A stretch of DNA of 64,000 nucleotides from Kineobactrum salinum (GCF_010669285.1 NZ_CP048711.1:3224001-3288000); one strand, 5' to 3'; counted from the first letter of the stretch, positions 1 to 9,789 are shown. The notes: a model not told the origin generated them from the sequence alone. Made by a program: numbers and translations.

Positions 1-383
1 GGTTGTTCGATGCTGTTGATGTAGGATTGCCAGCTGCCGGTCAGGTTGCCCTCGGGTGCGGGGGTCAGTTTGGCGATGATAAAGCGCACATTGCTCGCCG
101 CGAGATCGGTGATGGCGGTATTGTTGCCATCGCTGAGCTGGAATTCGACCACTGGCCGGCCGTCCTCAGGAATACGAGCAGAGGTGATGAACGGAAACAG
201 CTCGCTGGCTTCGGCATAGGGAGCCGGGTTCGGCTGGGGCAGCTCGGGAGGCGGCGGGGTGACAGGCCCGCCCGGCGGTGGCGGGCCCGGTTCGACACCG
301 GGAGCCCGGTCGCCGCCGCCCCCACCACCGCAGGCTATCAGCAGGCTCAGCAAGCAGGCGCTCAGTGCAATGTGCCGTGTCAT
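1..383 (-). CDS. OmcA/MtrC-family surface cytochrome, N-terminal part only
   Basis: Reads from the start codon at 383 off the left edge of the window, so only about 127 residues are visible and the heme region is not seen. The N-terminus is a lipoprotein signal with lipobox LLIAC (Cys18), then a poly-Gly stretch, a Pro-rich linker and a beta-rich segment containing GRPVVEFQLSDG and VRFIIAKL. That opening is typical of OmcA/MtrC decaheme cytochromes, lipid-anchored on the outer face of the outer membrane, where they pass electrons to external acceptors. A GAGAGAAGGA ribosome site precedes the start, and the mtrB-like gene ends 19 bp upstream. Inferred role: terminal reductase of the conduit encoded by the upstream genes. 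Family confidence rests on these N-terminal features plus position. Confidence 0.75.
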   Translation of the reverse strand, partial: MTRHIALSACLLSLLIACGGGGGGDRAPGVEPGPPPPGGPVTPPPPELPQPNPAPYAEASELFPFITSARIPEDGRPVVEFQLSDGNNTAITDLAASNVRFIIAKLTPAPEGNLTGSWQSYINSIEQ

Positions 384-402
384 GGTCCTTCTCTCCCGGT
401 GT

Positions 403-2704
403 CTAGTGCCAGCGGTACAACACTGACAGACCCATGTAATGCAGATTCTCGTTCGGGTTACGCTGGCCGAAGCTCAGCACCTTGTCCATCGTATCGGGCT
501 GCACGTCACGCCAGGTCCAATCACTGGACTGGTAGCGGTAGTAGCGATAGTGCAAGCGCAGTGATACGGCTTCGCGCCAGTGCCAGATGCCGCCGGCATC
601 GAACTGATGCAGGCGGGTATCGACGGCGGGCAGGCTGGCCGGGTTCAGATCGGCAGCCGCCACGGGGCTGAAATCCTGCTCGCTGCCGGTGTCGATCCAC
701 TGGTAGTCGAGTTCCAACTCGAGCCGCTCCCCCGGCTGCCAGCGCAGCTGTCCCCCCAGCACCAGGCTGTCATCCCGGCTGTCCAGCCACCAGTCGCGGC
801 CGGGGTCGCTGGCCTGGGGCAGGGGCGGCGTGACGGCGAAGGCATTTTTTTCCTGGCCACCGCGGAAGGCCCGGCTGCCCTGCCTCGAGCGCTGTCGTTC
901 GAGGCCGGCGTGGATGCTCAGTTGCAGTCGCTCCCCGGGGCTGTAGGCTGCGCTCAGCTGCAGGCTCTGGAAGCGTGAGTCTGTCACTCCCAGCGCGCTC
1001 TTGTCGTAGTCGTCCTCCCGTCCCTGCAGGTTCAGGTTCAGGTTCCAGCGTGGCGCAGGCAGATAGTTCAGGCTCAGCTTGTAGCGCCACTGTTCGCGAT
1101 TGGCCAGGTGGTACTGGCTCAGCAGTGGGTGATTGCTGAAGCGCTGGTTGTCCGGTGTGATATTGATCAGTGCGCTGTCCCGTCGTGCGAACCAGGATTG
1201 ATCCCAGCGGTAGGTGTCGGCGCCGCGATTGGCCCAGCCCAGTTCCAGTCGGGCCTGCAAGGGCTGCCAGGGTTGCAGCCGGTATTTCAGGGTATAGCGG
1301 TCCTCGCGGGTTGCTTCGGTGGCAGCGTTCTCGCGCTGGATCTTCTCCCGGGCATAGTTCAGGCTGAGCTTGCTGCGGTGCGGCAGGCGGTAGCCCGCCT
1401 CAAGTTCGAGCCCGTGGCGGCGCAGGTCGTGACTGGTGTTGTAAACGGTGAGCTCGGGCCTGACCTGGTCCGCGTGGTCCCCGGGAACATAGCGGTAGCC
1501 GTCGCGGGGGGGCGGTAGTCCCGGTCGCGCAGCCGGTACGCCAGCTTCAGTTCCAGCTGCCGGTGCGGTTGCCATTGCAGGCGCACTTTGGCGGCAGTGG
1601 TGGCAACTTTGCCGGAAAAGCTGTCGCGAGGCAGGGCCTGTTCGAGCTGCAGGCCGGGGTTGGCCGAGTAGGGCATCAGTTCCTGGTCCTGCTCGGTGAG
1701 GCCGTAGCTGCCATCGAACTGCAGCCGCAGGCGGGGGCCGAACAAATAGTGTCCGGCGAGGCGGGCGCTGCCGTGCTGGTTGTCCGGCGCGAGGCTCAGC
1801 GCTCCCTCCACGGCGGGCAAGCTGAATGCGTCGGTGGGACTCTGGTCGTCCGCGACCGCACCGGCGCCACTGCCTGCCCAGGCGATATAGGGGTTGTGCC
1901 AGCGCAGCGACTGATCCCGGTTGTCGAAATCCGACCAGACAATGCTGCCCTGCAAGTGCAGGCGGGTACCGCTGTAGCTGAGCGTGGTATCGGCGTCGAA
2001 ACTGCGGTGATCCACCGGCGCAGGCAGCAGCACGGCATCGCCCGCCGCGGCATCGCTGTAGATGGCCGCGCCGGTATCGCCGGTGCCCTTGCGGGTACTG
2101 TAGCGCAGCGCGGACTGCAGCTGCCAGCGTGGGCTCAGCCGGGTCTCCAGCGCCAGCTCATAGTTGTTGCGCTCCAGGCTTCGGTCAAAGGGTTGCAGCG
2201 CCTCTGCCAGTTCGGTCCAGTCCCCTGTAGTGCGGCCGCCGCTCCAGTTGCCCGGCAGTTGCAGCAGGGAATCGCCGCGGAACGGGGTCAGGCCGCTGTC
2301 GTTGCGCTGCTGGTATTGGCTGTCAAAGCTGGCGCTAATCTGCAGCCGGTCGCGAACGCCCCAGCGCACCGTGCCCTCCCGTGTGTCCAGGCCGGGGTCT
2401 GACAGCTGGACCTGCCAGTGGCTGTCGCCGGCTGTAAAGCGGCGCCAGTCGAGCTTGCCCAGCAAACTGAAGCCCTGGTCCTGCAGGCCGTTGTACTGCC
2501 CGGCCATGAAGTTGTCCGCACTGCTGTAGACCACCCCCAGCTCCAGGAGACCACGATAATCAGTCTGCCAGCGCGTCGCCAGCGGACGGCTCTCCGCCGC
2601 CAGAGCCGCAAACCTGTCCTGTGCCTGCGCGGTGGCCGCCCCAGGCACAGGACTGTGGCAAAGGCCCGGCGACGACCCAACCTGCCCACCGCTGCGGCTC
2701 TCAT
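403..2704 (-). CDS. MtrB/PioB-family outer-membrane beta-barrel (two frameshifts)
   Basis: Outer-membrane barrel of about 767 residues that sheathes a periplasmic decaheme cytochrome. The start at 2704 forms an ATGA overlap with the upstream decaheme gene and gives a signal peptide beginning MRAAAVGRLGRRR. Reading then needs one extra base in the C4 run at 2639-2642 to continue into AATAQAQDRF, and another in the G7 run at 1506-1512, where DRDYRPP must continue as RDGYRYVPG. The mature part opens with the family motif region around VVYSSADNFMAGQYNGL, has alternating beta-strand character throughout and ends in YRWH. I see no N-terminal CXXC pair as in Shewanella MtrB. Both breaks are single-base losses in homopolymers and are probably sequence errors; otherwise the gene is broken. 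Confidence 0.85.
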
Positions 2705-3582
2705 CGGGCCAGCCGGGCGCCGGAGGGATGGTTGCTGCCATGGATCCGGCTGTGACAGTTCAGGCAGTTCTTGCCCAGCAGGTTGCGGTTGGCGCCGCCG
2801 CCTGCCAGGCCCTCGCTGCCGTAGGGGAGGCTGGGATGGAAGGCGGCCGCGTGACACTGCTGACACAGGGCCGGGCCGCGTACGGTCAACAGCCGGTCGT
2901 GAACTGCGCCGTGGGGCCGGTGGCAGAGTCCGCAGTCCTCTGCCGCTGGCGGATGCTCCCACAGGAAAGGGCCGCGCTTGTCCTGGTGGCAGGTGAAGCA
3001 TTGTTCGTTCAGGCTGGGCTCCCGCAAGCTGGCGCCGGTCAGGGCGCCGTGGGGGTTGTGGCAATCGCCGCAGGCTGTTTTGCCCTCGGCAATGGGATGG
3101 CGCGAGGGCAGTAGCAGCTCTGCCCGCACCCTGCTGTGACAGCTGACACACACGGCCTGGGATTCGCTCTCATTCAGTGCCGGGTCCTGCTGCCGATGGC
3201 TGCGGTGGCAGCTGGCGCAGTCCAGGCCTTCCTGCTGGTGCTCACTGCCGGCCCAATGCAGGGCGCTGCCGCCGGCATGGCAGCCTAGGCAGGCGCCGTC
3301 CCGGGCCTCCGCCTCGGCTTGCCAGCGCGGACCAAAACTCACTTGCGGCGCGGCGTCGGTGGGACGCCGGGCGTGGGCCTCACTGGCGCCGTGGCAGGCG
3401 CTGCAGGCCGCGGCGCCGCCGCCGTCAAGAGCGCCGTGAACGGTGTGGAAAACAGCATGTACCGCGACATCAGCCGTGGCGGTGTGGCAGGCCAGGCAAT
3501 CCGGCTGAGACTGTTCATTGGCGCCGGTACACAGCGCGCTCAGTCCCAGCGCCAGCAGCAGTAGGGTCGCGCGCAGGGTCAT
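2701..3582 (-). CDS. DmsE/MtrA-family decaheme c-type cytochrome
   Basis: Periplasmic decaheme cytochrome of 293 residues. A signal peptide (about residues 1-21) precedes ten CXXCH heme sites starting near residues 29, 60, 98, 122, 145, 171, 195, 217, 240 and 273. Length, heme count and the segment VSFGPRW after the second heme fit the DmsE/MtrA family, which inserts into an MtrB-type barrel and carries electrons through the outer membrane. The start overlaps the upstream stop by one base (TAATG), and its own stop overlaps the mtrB-like start as ATGA, so translation is probably coupled. Function as the MtrA element of the conduit is inferred from family and operon order. Confidence 0.92.
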   Translation of the reverse strand: MTLRATLLLLALGLSALCTGANEQSQPDCLACHTATADVAVHAVFHTVHGALDGGGAAACSACHGASEAHARRPTDAAPQVSFGPRWQAEAEARDGACLGCHAGGSALHWAGSEHQQEGLDCASCHRSHRQQDPALNESESQAVCVSCHSRVRAELLLPSRHPIAEGKTACGDCHNPHGALTGASLREPSLNEQCFTCHQDKRGPFLWEHPPAAEDCGLCHRPHGAVHDRLLTVRGPALCQQCHAAAFHPSLPYGSEGLAGGGANRNLLGKNCLNCHSRIHGSNHPSGARLAR

Positions 3583-5140
3583 TATTGCGCCTTGAAGTCG
3601 GTGTGGGTTGCGCCCATGGAGAAGGTCTGGGGCAGCGACACCCAGTGTTTGCCTCCGGGCCGGTCGGCGCCGTGCAGGGCGACGCCAAAGGTCATTTGCT
3701 GCGCGCTGGCGAAATCCAGGCTGCCAGATCCGCCCTGCAATTGCCGCCGCAATGAGACCCGCCAGCGCCCGTCACTGTGGCTGGCGCTGGCGGTCACCAG
3801 CGTGGCGGGGTGCCATTCGAGCTGGGCCAGGACGGTAGCGGTTTCCACTGTCGCGGCTTGTCGCTGCAACTTGACTCGCCACAATTCGGCGAAATTTCCG
3901 GCTTCGCGCAAGCGGGCCAGGGCCGCCTCGTCCCTGACGATGGCGGGCCGGCCGATCTGGCGTTGCTGCAGGCGCGAGGCCAGCAGGTATTTGTCCATCT
4001 GCTGGCCTCGATCGCGGGTCATCCCGGGCATATCGCTGTGACAGGCGGCGAAGCAGCCGGCGGAGCTGAACGCCTCGTTGCGTCCGTCGCCCCACATCAG
4101 GGCGATATCCTGGTCATCGGCGGGGCCCCGCCAGCTGATCTCGATTTCGAGTTCGTCGCCGCGGCGGGCAAAGCCGATCGAGATATCGCGGCTGACGGCG
4201 GCGACGCCGTCTCCGGCGAGAGCCTTGCCCATATCGGCCTCTTCGCCTCGATGGCACTGCTGGCAGTTACTGCCCTGACGCAGCGGCTGGGAGCCGGGAT
4301 GTTCACTCAAGAGCCACTCACTGTCGGACTGGCCGGGGTAAAACAGGGTCAGCCGGCGTGCATTGCGCGCCTCGCGCACCTGGGCGGCGACACCCTCTGC
4401 GGTGCCATGGGCGATACCGACATGGCAGTTGAGACAGCTCTTGTCCTGCTGGGCCATGACCTTGTGGTAACTGGTGGCCTTGGGCGATACCTGGGGATCA
4501 TCGGCCATTGCCACCAGGTTGTGACAGCCGGCGCAGCCCGCCGAGCGATTGCCGAGCATGACCTGATGGGGGGATTGCCGGTCATGGGGACTGTGGCAGC
4601 TGCTGCAGGGCGGATTAAACGACGCTGCCCGCTCCATCTCGTGAATGCCGGATTGCTGCTCCTTGTGACACACGGTGCAGACTTCCCGCTGGGTTGCGGG
4701 CTGCATGACCGGGTCGCCGGTGATGTGTATGTCGTGACAGGTCACACAGCTCAGGTCCTGGCGCTGGTGGTGGGCCCCTTCCCAGTGGCGGGCCGCGTCA
4801 TCGCCGTGACACTGCAGGCACTGGCTGTTCTGCTGCTCGGCAGTGGCGGACCAGCGCGGACCAAAGCTGACGCCGGGGGCCACTGCGGTGGGCGAGCGGG
4901 TGTGGTCGGCACTGGGCCATGGCATTCCTCGCAGCCGCGGCCCGCCATCGGCGTGCCGGGCTGATCGGCCGCGCCGTGGGCACCCGCCAGCAGCGGATGT
5001 ACCGGAGAGCTCTCGCCAAAGTCGTGACAGCCAAGGCAGGCTTGCGCTCCGGCCTCGGTATAGCCGGGGTCGGCCGCCTGCGCGTGCAGGCCTGTTGTTG
5101 GCAACAGTGCCAGGCTCAAGCTCAGGATACGTAGCAGCAT
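3582..5140 (-). CDS. Periplasmic multiheme cytochrome with C-terminal EB_dh heme domain (frameshifted)
   Basis: About 519 residues after correcting one missing base in the GGG at 4914-4916, where GCEECHGP must continue as SADHTRSPT. A signal peptide (residues 1-20) is followed by nine CXXCH sites near residues 35, 70, 108, 132, 155, 179, 203, 236 and 293. From about residue 310 a domain resembling the ethylbenzene-dehydrogenase/DMSO-reductase heme-binding domain (EB_dh) follows, ending in FGVALHG and HWVSLPQTFSMG. It also carries a CFAACH site at 363, a CX3CH pattern that could hold a further heme. The N-terminal half resembles DmsE-type cytochromes (VSFGPRW again). Inferred role: periplasmic carrier or reductase between the NapC-like protein and the MtrA-like protein. 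Not part of classical mtrCAB. Confidence 0.8.
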
Positions 5141-5166
5141 TTTCTACTCTCCCTGTATCACGATCA

Positions 5167-5757
5167 TCAGTGGCTGCCGGCAGCGGCTTGCCCGGCGCTG
5201 CCAGGGTGGGCGATGCCCACATGACAGTCGATGCAGGTTTTGCCGTTGCTCGCCATGGCCTGGTGGTATTCTCTCGCCCGGCGTGACTGCAGCGTGAGTT
5301 GCATGCGTTCCACCACGTGGCAGTTGCGGCATTCCTGGGAATCATTGGCGCGCAACCGCGCGATCTCGCGAGCCTTCATAGCAGGGGCGTGGGCAATGTA
5401 TTTTTCCCGGGTGTTGATCAACCCGATCAGGCTGCCCCAGACCTCGCGCGAGGCCTCTATCTTGCGCACCATTTTGGGGATGAATTCCTTTGGCAGGTGG
5501 CAGTCGGTGCAGGTGGCCTTGATGCCGGCGGCATTGCTGTAGTGACTGGTCTGTTGCAATTGCGGCCAGGGGTTGTCGCGCATTTCATGGCAGCTGAGGC
5601 AAAACTCCTCGGTGCCGGTGGCCTCCATGCCGAAATTCCATGACGCCCAGATCGCCAGGCCGATGGCGATCCCCACCGCCACCAACGCCAGGATGGAATG
5701 GCGCGCTGAAGGTCGGCGCAGACTGCGTAGCCATTCCCCCAATGTCCGGCTGGACAT
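5167..5757 (-). CDS. NapC/NirT-family tetraheme quinol dehydrogenase
   Basis: A 196-residue protein with one N-terminal membrane anchor (about residues 21-40) and four CXXCH sites at about 53, 83, 143 and 175, the layout of NapC/NirT/CymA proteins. These sit in the inner membrane, oxidise menaquinol or ubiquinol and pass electrons to periplasmic cytochromes. The start at 5757 has AGGGG six bases upstream. It is the first gene of the five-gene minus-strand cluster, 26 bp ahead of the EB_dh multiheme gene. Being the only quinol-linked member, it is the likely entry point for the whole conduit (inference). It could instead serve a distant reductase. Confidence 0.9.
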   Translation of the reverse strand: MSSRTLGEWLRSLRRPSARHSILALVAVGIAIGLAIWASWNFGMEATGTEEFCLSCHEMRDNPWPQLQQTSHYSNAAGIKATCTDCHLPKEFIPKMVRKIEASREVWGSLIGLINTREKYIAHAPAMKAREIARLRANDSQECRNCHVVERMQLTLQSRRAREYHQAMASNGKTCIDCHVGIAHPGSAGQAAAGSH

Positions 5758-5920
5758 TTACAGCCCCTTATTTTTTGCGAATATCCTGTTTACAGAGTAG
5801 TGCAGGCTGTCTTCGCCCGCAAGGCGGGCGGGCGAGCCGTAGTGTATCTAGTCCGCCGCGGCTTCGGGACGTCGGTCAGTGCCAGTTAAATATCACGCAG
5901 GACCGCGGGGTGAACCGGAC

Positions 5921-8092
5921 TCAGTCTTCTGGTGGAGGCTCTTGGCAAGGATAGGTGGCAATGACCTCGGTGTTGCGGCCACTGAGTGTTATACGAACGA
6001 TGCCGCCATTGTTCTCTGTAATTCTGAACTGAGGTAGCCTATAGGCGCCCCGGCTGTTGCTATCGGCAATCTCAATATCGATGTCATCCCCTTCAATTTC
6101 GCAGCCAGAGTCGCCTTCCACTCTTACGCTGAATTCTCCGTCGGGTGCGTTGTTGTACTGGTCGGCGATATAACCACGGTAGATACGGCCGGTACGCAGT
6201 ACAGTTGGCTCGCGCAGGGTGCCATTGTCGATCAGCAGGATATCAAACCCGGTTTCCGATCCCAGTATCAGTACGATGTTGTCTCGCACATTGACCAGTT
6301 TTCTGCTGCAGAATACCCCGTCGCCTTCCGGCGGACAGAGTACCCCGTTGTAGATGCCATTGCCGAGGTTGAATACCCCGTCGTTGTTGAAGTCGACGAA
6401 GGTCTCCTCGGAACCGGCGGCTTCGCAGAGTGCGGAGCTGGGCACACAGCCCCGGGCCGGGTTGTAGCGGCCGTCTTCATTGTGGTCGATGAAGGCTTCA
6501 GCGAGATCATCAAAGGGTTCACCCTCGTCGTAGAGTCCATTGCCATTCTGATCGATAAAGGATTCCTCGCCTAGTGCTGTTACCAGTACCGTGGAGCGCA
6601 TGCCACGGATATAGCCAAGGTCGTCCGGGCAGGGACCACTGGGTTCACTGTGACTGGGGCAATTGTATTCGGAGTCATTAGTGGTGCGCACCAGGTCAGC
6701 GTTAAAGGTCGGAAAGCGCGGTGCTTGGCTGGTCCAAATAACTGTACAGGCGCCGGCTTCGCCTTCGGCCCCGGTCGCACAGGAGCCCTCTATGGAGCCG
6801 TATTCGGTTCGGAACACCGCCGCTGTGCCATCTGGCACCGGATTGTTGAACTTGTCTGCCATGCGAACAGTCAACTCTATTTGTACACCGTCGAGCTGAC
6901 GCGCGCCGGGCACGTTGAGACTCTCAGCTGACAGACTTATTGAATTCTGGTCCGGCAGGCCGGTGGTGATTGCCAGCACATCGGAGACCGTGGTCAACGT
7001 CAGCAGACTGCCGTCGGGGGCATTGGCTTCGATAGTGGCGGTCACGCGTACGGCTGTCGCCACATTGCCGGACTGCACCACGGTAGTGACCAGGCCTTCG
7101 GCATTGGAGACGCCGCGGCTCTGGGCCAGAGTGATCCCGCCGATGTCGGTGGTCAGCTCGAAGTCGACTTCCACGCCCGAGAGCGGCGTGTTGTCGGCGT
7201 CCACCACCCGGAACGTAACGAAGCCGGTTTCCTGCAGCCCGGAACCGCCACCGGTACCCTTCAGCGCCAGGACGGGAGGTTCGGCCGATTCAAAAATAAT
7301 GGATGTGACCTGCGCGGGTGCGACGAAAATCGTGGCGGAAGCAGTGGTGGAGGTGCCCACCAGGGTGGCTGTGATTTCATCTTCGCCATTGCAGTTTGCG
7401 GCGGTATATTCGATGGTGCCGCGGCCGTTCTCAAGGGTCAGGGGATTTTCCGAGAAGCTGGCCGTTCCCGAGCGCTCACAGCCGCTGCTGAAGCGGACTT
7501 CTTCTGCGGTGTCGACCGGATTGTCGTCCTCGTCCACCGCAGAGACTGTAATGGCGGCGGTGCCGGCGCGTGGGATCGAGTCGGCGCTGGTGCCCAGCTC
7601 GCCGTTGATGAATTCGCCGTCGCGGAAATGACCCAGCCGCAGCGCGGCCCGAATGGCCTGGAAGTTGATCGATTGGGTGACGGTGCCGTCCGGCGCGTCA
7701 ACCGATACTTCTATTGACCCGGCTCCCAGCGTGCCGTCGGACTCCACCTGCAGCGTGGCGACGCCATCGTCGTCGGTCAGGGCAGTACCCGAATCGGGCG
7801 TAATCAATGCCAGTTCACTTTGCGCCGAGACCACCTGGCCACTTACCGGAGCGCCGTTGCGACCGTTGCGGGTAACGGTCACGTACAGCGTGGCCGGGGT
7901 TGTGGAGCTGATGGTATCGGTTGGGTTGCCTACCGGATCGACCATCACCAGATCGAGAAAATACGTGTCATCGTCGCCGGGCAGAAAGCCGCTGCCACCC
8001 CCGCCACCGCCGCCCCCACAGGCAAACAGCGTCAGGACCAGGGCAAGCACGGCGGCGAGCCTGCTGGTGAGTGTGGCGAACCGATTAGTCAT
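5921..8092 (-). CDS. Large surface lipoprotein with Ig-like repeats and Asp-rich calcium-type motifs
   Basis: About 723 residues from the ATG at 8092, preceded by a GGGGA ribosome site; a longer reading from 8212 adds 40 residues without a signal. The signal peptide ends in lipobox LFACG, followed by eight glycines. Residues 40 to about 480 look like a string of bacterial Ig-like (Big-type) domains, with recurring stretches such as PATLYVTVTRNG and TALTDDDGVATLQV. The C-terminal third carries Asp/Asn loops such as DQNGNGLYDEGE, DHNEDGRYN and DFNNDGVFN, resembling calcium-binding loops. Such proteins are usually surface adhesins or scaffolds. It lies 163 bp upstream of the cytochrome operon on the same strand, and its poly-Gly tether resembles that of the MtrC-like protein. 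Function unknown. Confidence 0.75.
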   Translation of the reverse strand: MTNRFATLTSRLAAVLALVLTLFACGGGGGGGGSGFLPGDDDTYFLDLVMVDPVGNPTDTISSTTPATLYVTVTRNGRNGAPVSGQVVSAQSELALITPDSGTALTDDDGVATLQVESDGTLGAGSIEVSVDAPDGTVTQSINFQAIRAALRLGHFRDGEFINGELGTSADSIPRAGTAAITVSAVDEDDNPVDTAEEVRFSSGCERSGTASFSENPLTLENGRGTIEYTAANCNGEDEITATLVGTSTTASATIFVAPAQVTSIIFESAEPPVLALKGTGGGSGLQETGFVTFRVVDADNTPLSGVEVDFELTTDIGGITLAQSRGVSNAEGLVTTVVQSGNVATAVRVTATIEANAPDGSLLTLTTVSDVLAITTGLPDQNSISLSAESLNVPGARQLDGVQIELTVRMADKFNNPVPDGTAAVFRTEYGSIEGSCATGAEGEAGACTVIWTSQAPRFPTFNADLVRTTNDSEYNCPSHSEPSGPCPDDLGYIRGMRSTVLVTALGEESFIDQNGNGLYDEGEPFDDLAEAFIDHNEDGRYNPARGCVPSSALCEAAGSEETFVDFNNDGVFNLGNGIYNGVLCPPEGDGVFCSRKLVNVRDNIVLILGSETGFDILLIDNGTLREPTVLRTGRIYRGYIADQYNNAPDGEFSVRVEGDSGCEIEGDDIDIEIADSNSRGAYRLPQFRITENNGGIVRITLSGRNTEVIATYPCQEPPPED

Positions 8093-8406
8093 TGTCTTCC
8101 CCTTTGTGCCCGCTGTAATCAGGAAGGTCTTATTGTGCAGTTCCAGCCGTTTCTCCCTGGATGCGGTCTGGACCGGCCAACCCCCGCAAGAGGTTACCAC
8201 GGTTGTGATCACAAAACTTCATGAATAACATGATGATACAAACTTTTTGTAATTTTCTGCACAAACCCTGGAGTACTCCAATTCAATGCCTCGATTCAGT
8301 CGCTGCTCTGGCGGGCTGCGATGATTCCCTCCGGCACAGTCGGAACAATACTCCACCTGCGCCCGGCTTTGGCAAGCTCTTTTGGTGCAAAGGGCCGGAA
8401 ATTGCT
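8093..8406. other. Intergenic stretch with no gene seen
   Basis: About 314 bases between the NRAMP-type gene and the Ig-like lipoprotein, both on the minus strand. The part nearest the lipoprotein start is AT-richer than its surroundings and would hold its promoter. I see no convincing small gene, RNA or terminator hairpin with a T-tract. Confidence 0.5.
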
Positions 8407-9642
8407 TCAGGCCTGCAGCAGGCCCAGTACCCCCAGCAGTTTTACCAGCCCCAGGGCGACAGCGACCAGCACCACCGCGCTCCCCAGCAGATTGGCTGCG
8501 GGTCCATTGCGGTATTCCCCAAGCAGGGCTTTGCTGTTCATCACGGTCAGCAGGAATACTGCCACCACCGGCAACAGCAGGCCATTGGCCATTTGCGCGA
8601 ACAGGATGGCGGTCAGCGGTTTACTGCCCAGCGCTGCAAACGTGGTGCCTGTCAGCAGCACCGTCGCCCACACCAGCCGGAAGCCGCGTCCGTGCAAACT
8701 GTTGCGCCAGCCCATGGCGCCACAGACTGCGTAAGAGGCAGCCAGCGGAGCGGTGATCGCACTGGTGAGGCCGCCGGCAAACAAGCCGGCGGCGAACACA
8801 TAGCGGGCGGCGGGACCGAGTAGCGGCTCCAGCTGCAGGGCCAGCGAACCGCCATCGAATACCAATCCGGTACCGAAGAAGGCTGCCGCGGCGGTACTGA
8901 GAATGGCCAGTGTGATCAGGCCGCCCAGACCGATGGAGAGGCCACTGTCCAACCGCGAAGCCCGGATTGCGTCTCCCAGCGGAATCTCGGCGGACCACTT
9001 CTCACGCACGGAATTGGCATGCAAAAACAGGTTATAGGGCACGACTGTGGTGCCAATCAGCGCGATCACCGTCATCACCGAACCCGGAGGCAATTGCGGC
9101 GGCAGCAGACTGGCGACGATCTCGCCCAACGAGGGCGCAACCAGGATCGCGGTCAGCAGAAACACGATGCTCATCACCAGTACCAGCGCGATCAGCACCC
9201 CTTCGAGAACACGGTAGCGGCCGCTGGCCAGCAGCAGCCCGGCCCCCAGACCGATCAATAGCGACCAGGTGCCGCTGCCGACCGGACTTACCGTGGTGAG
9301 CGCCAGCGCGGCGCCGGCGATATTGCCCGCTTCATAGGCCGCATTGCCCAGACCTACGGCGGCGACAATCAGCACCACTGCCAGGTTCCCGAACAACGGA
9401 CTCCGGAAGTGACTGCGCATGGCCTCCGCCAGGCCCTCGCGGGTAACCAGGCCCAGGCGGGCGCTCATTTCCTGCAGCACGATGGTCGCGAATACCGAGA
9501 ACAACAGCGCCCAGATCAGCGCATAACCGAAGTGGGCCCCGGCGCTGCTGGCCGTGGTGATGGTGCCCGGGCCGATAAAGGCCGCTGTCACCAGAATGCC
9601 GGGGCCGAAGCCGATAGCTGTCCGCCGTTTGCCTGTGCCCAT
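8407..9642 (-). CDS. NRAMP-family transporter with non-canonical metal-site motifs
   Basis: About 411 residues from the ATG at 9642, with roughly eleven hydrophobic membrane segments and the overall NRAMP pattern. Canonical NRAMPs carry DPGN in helix 1 and MPH in helix 6, which together bind transition metals. Here the matching segments read IGPGTITTASS and GTTVVPYNLFLHANSV, so the Asp, the Asn, the Met and the His are all replaced. Known relatives lacking these residues include NRAMP-related proteins that do not move Mn2+ in the usual way. I call it an inner-membrane transporter of the NRAMP superfamily with unresolved substrate. It appears to be a single gene, with a repeat element upstream. 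Confidence 0.82.
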   Translation of the reverse strand: MGTGKRRTAIGFGPGILVTAAFIGPGTITTASSAGAHFGYALIWALLFSVFATIVLQEMSARLGLVTREGLAEAMRSHFRSPLFGNLAVVLIVAAVGLGNAAYEAGNIAGAALALTTVSPVGSGTWSLLIGLGAGLLLASGRYRVLEGVLIALVLVMSIVFLLTAILVAPSLGEIVASLLPPQLPPGSVMTVIALIGTTVVPYNLFLHANSVREKWSAEIPLGDAIRASRLDSGLSIGLGGLITLAILSTAAAAFFGTGLVFDGGSLALQLEPLLGPAARYVFAAGLFAGGLTSAITAPLAASYAVCGAMGWRNSLHGRGFRLVWATVLLTGTTFAALGSKPLTAILFAQMANGLLLPVVAVFLLTVMNSKALLGEYRNGPAANLLGSAVVLVAVALGLVKLLGVLGLLQA

Positions 9643-9789
9643 CCTCAGTCCCGCCTCCCTGTGGTAAACGGGCGATATTAACAGTATTCGGCCCTCGGTC
9701 CGCCACTGCCACTGTGATGAGACCCGAATGGTACACACTTCGGCCCTCTTACTTGGCTAGATCCCAAAAGGCATGCGGAATTGGAAGCG

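Noticed and set aside
1506-1512. G7 run in the mtrB-like gene as a phase-variation switch
   Set aside because: A second frame break lies in a run of only four bases in the same gene, and similar breaks at runs of three or four occur in housekeeping-type genes across the window. Sequence error explains all of them.
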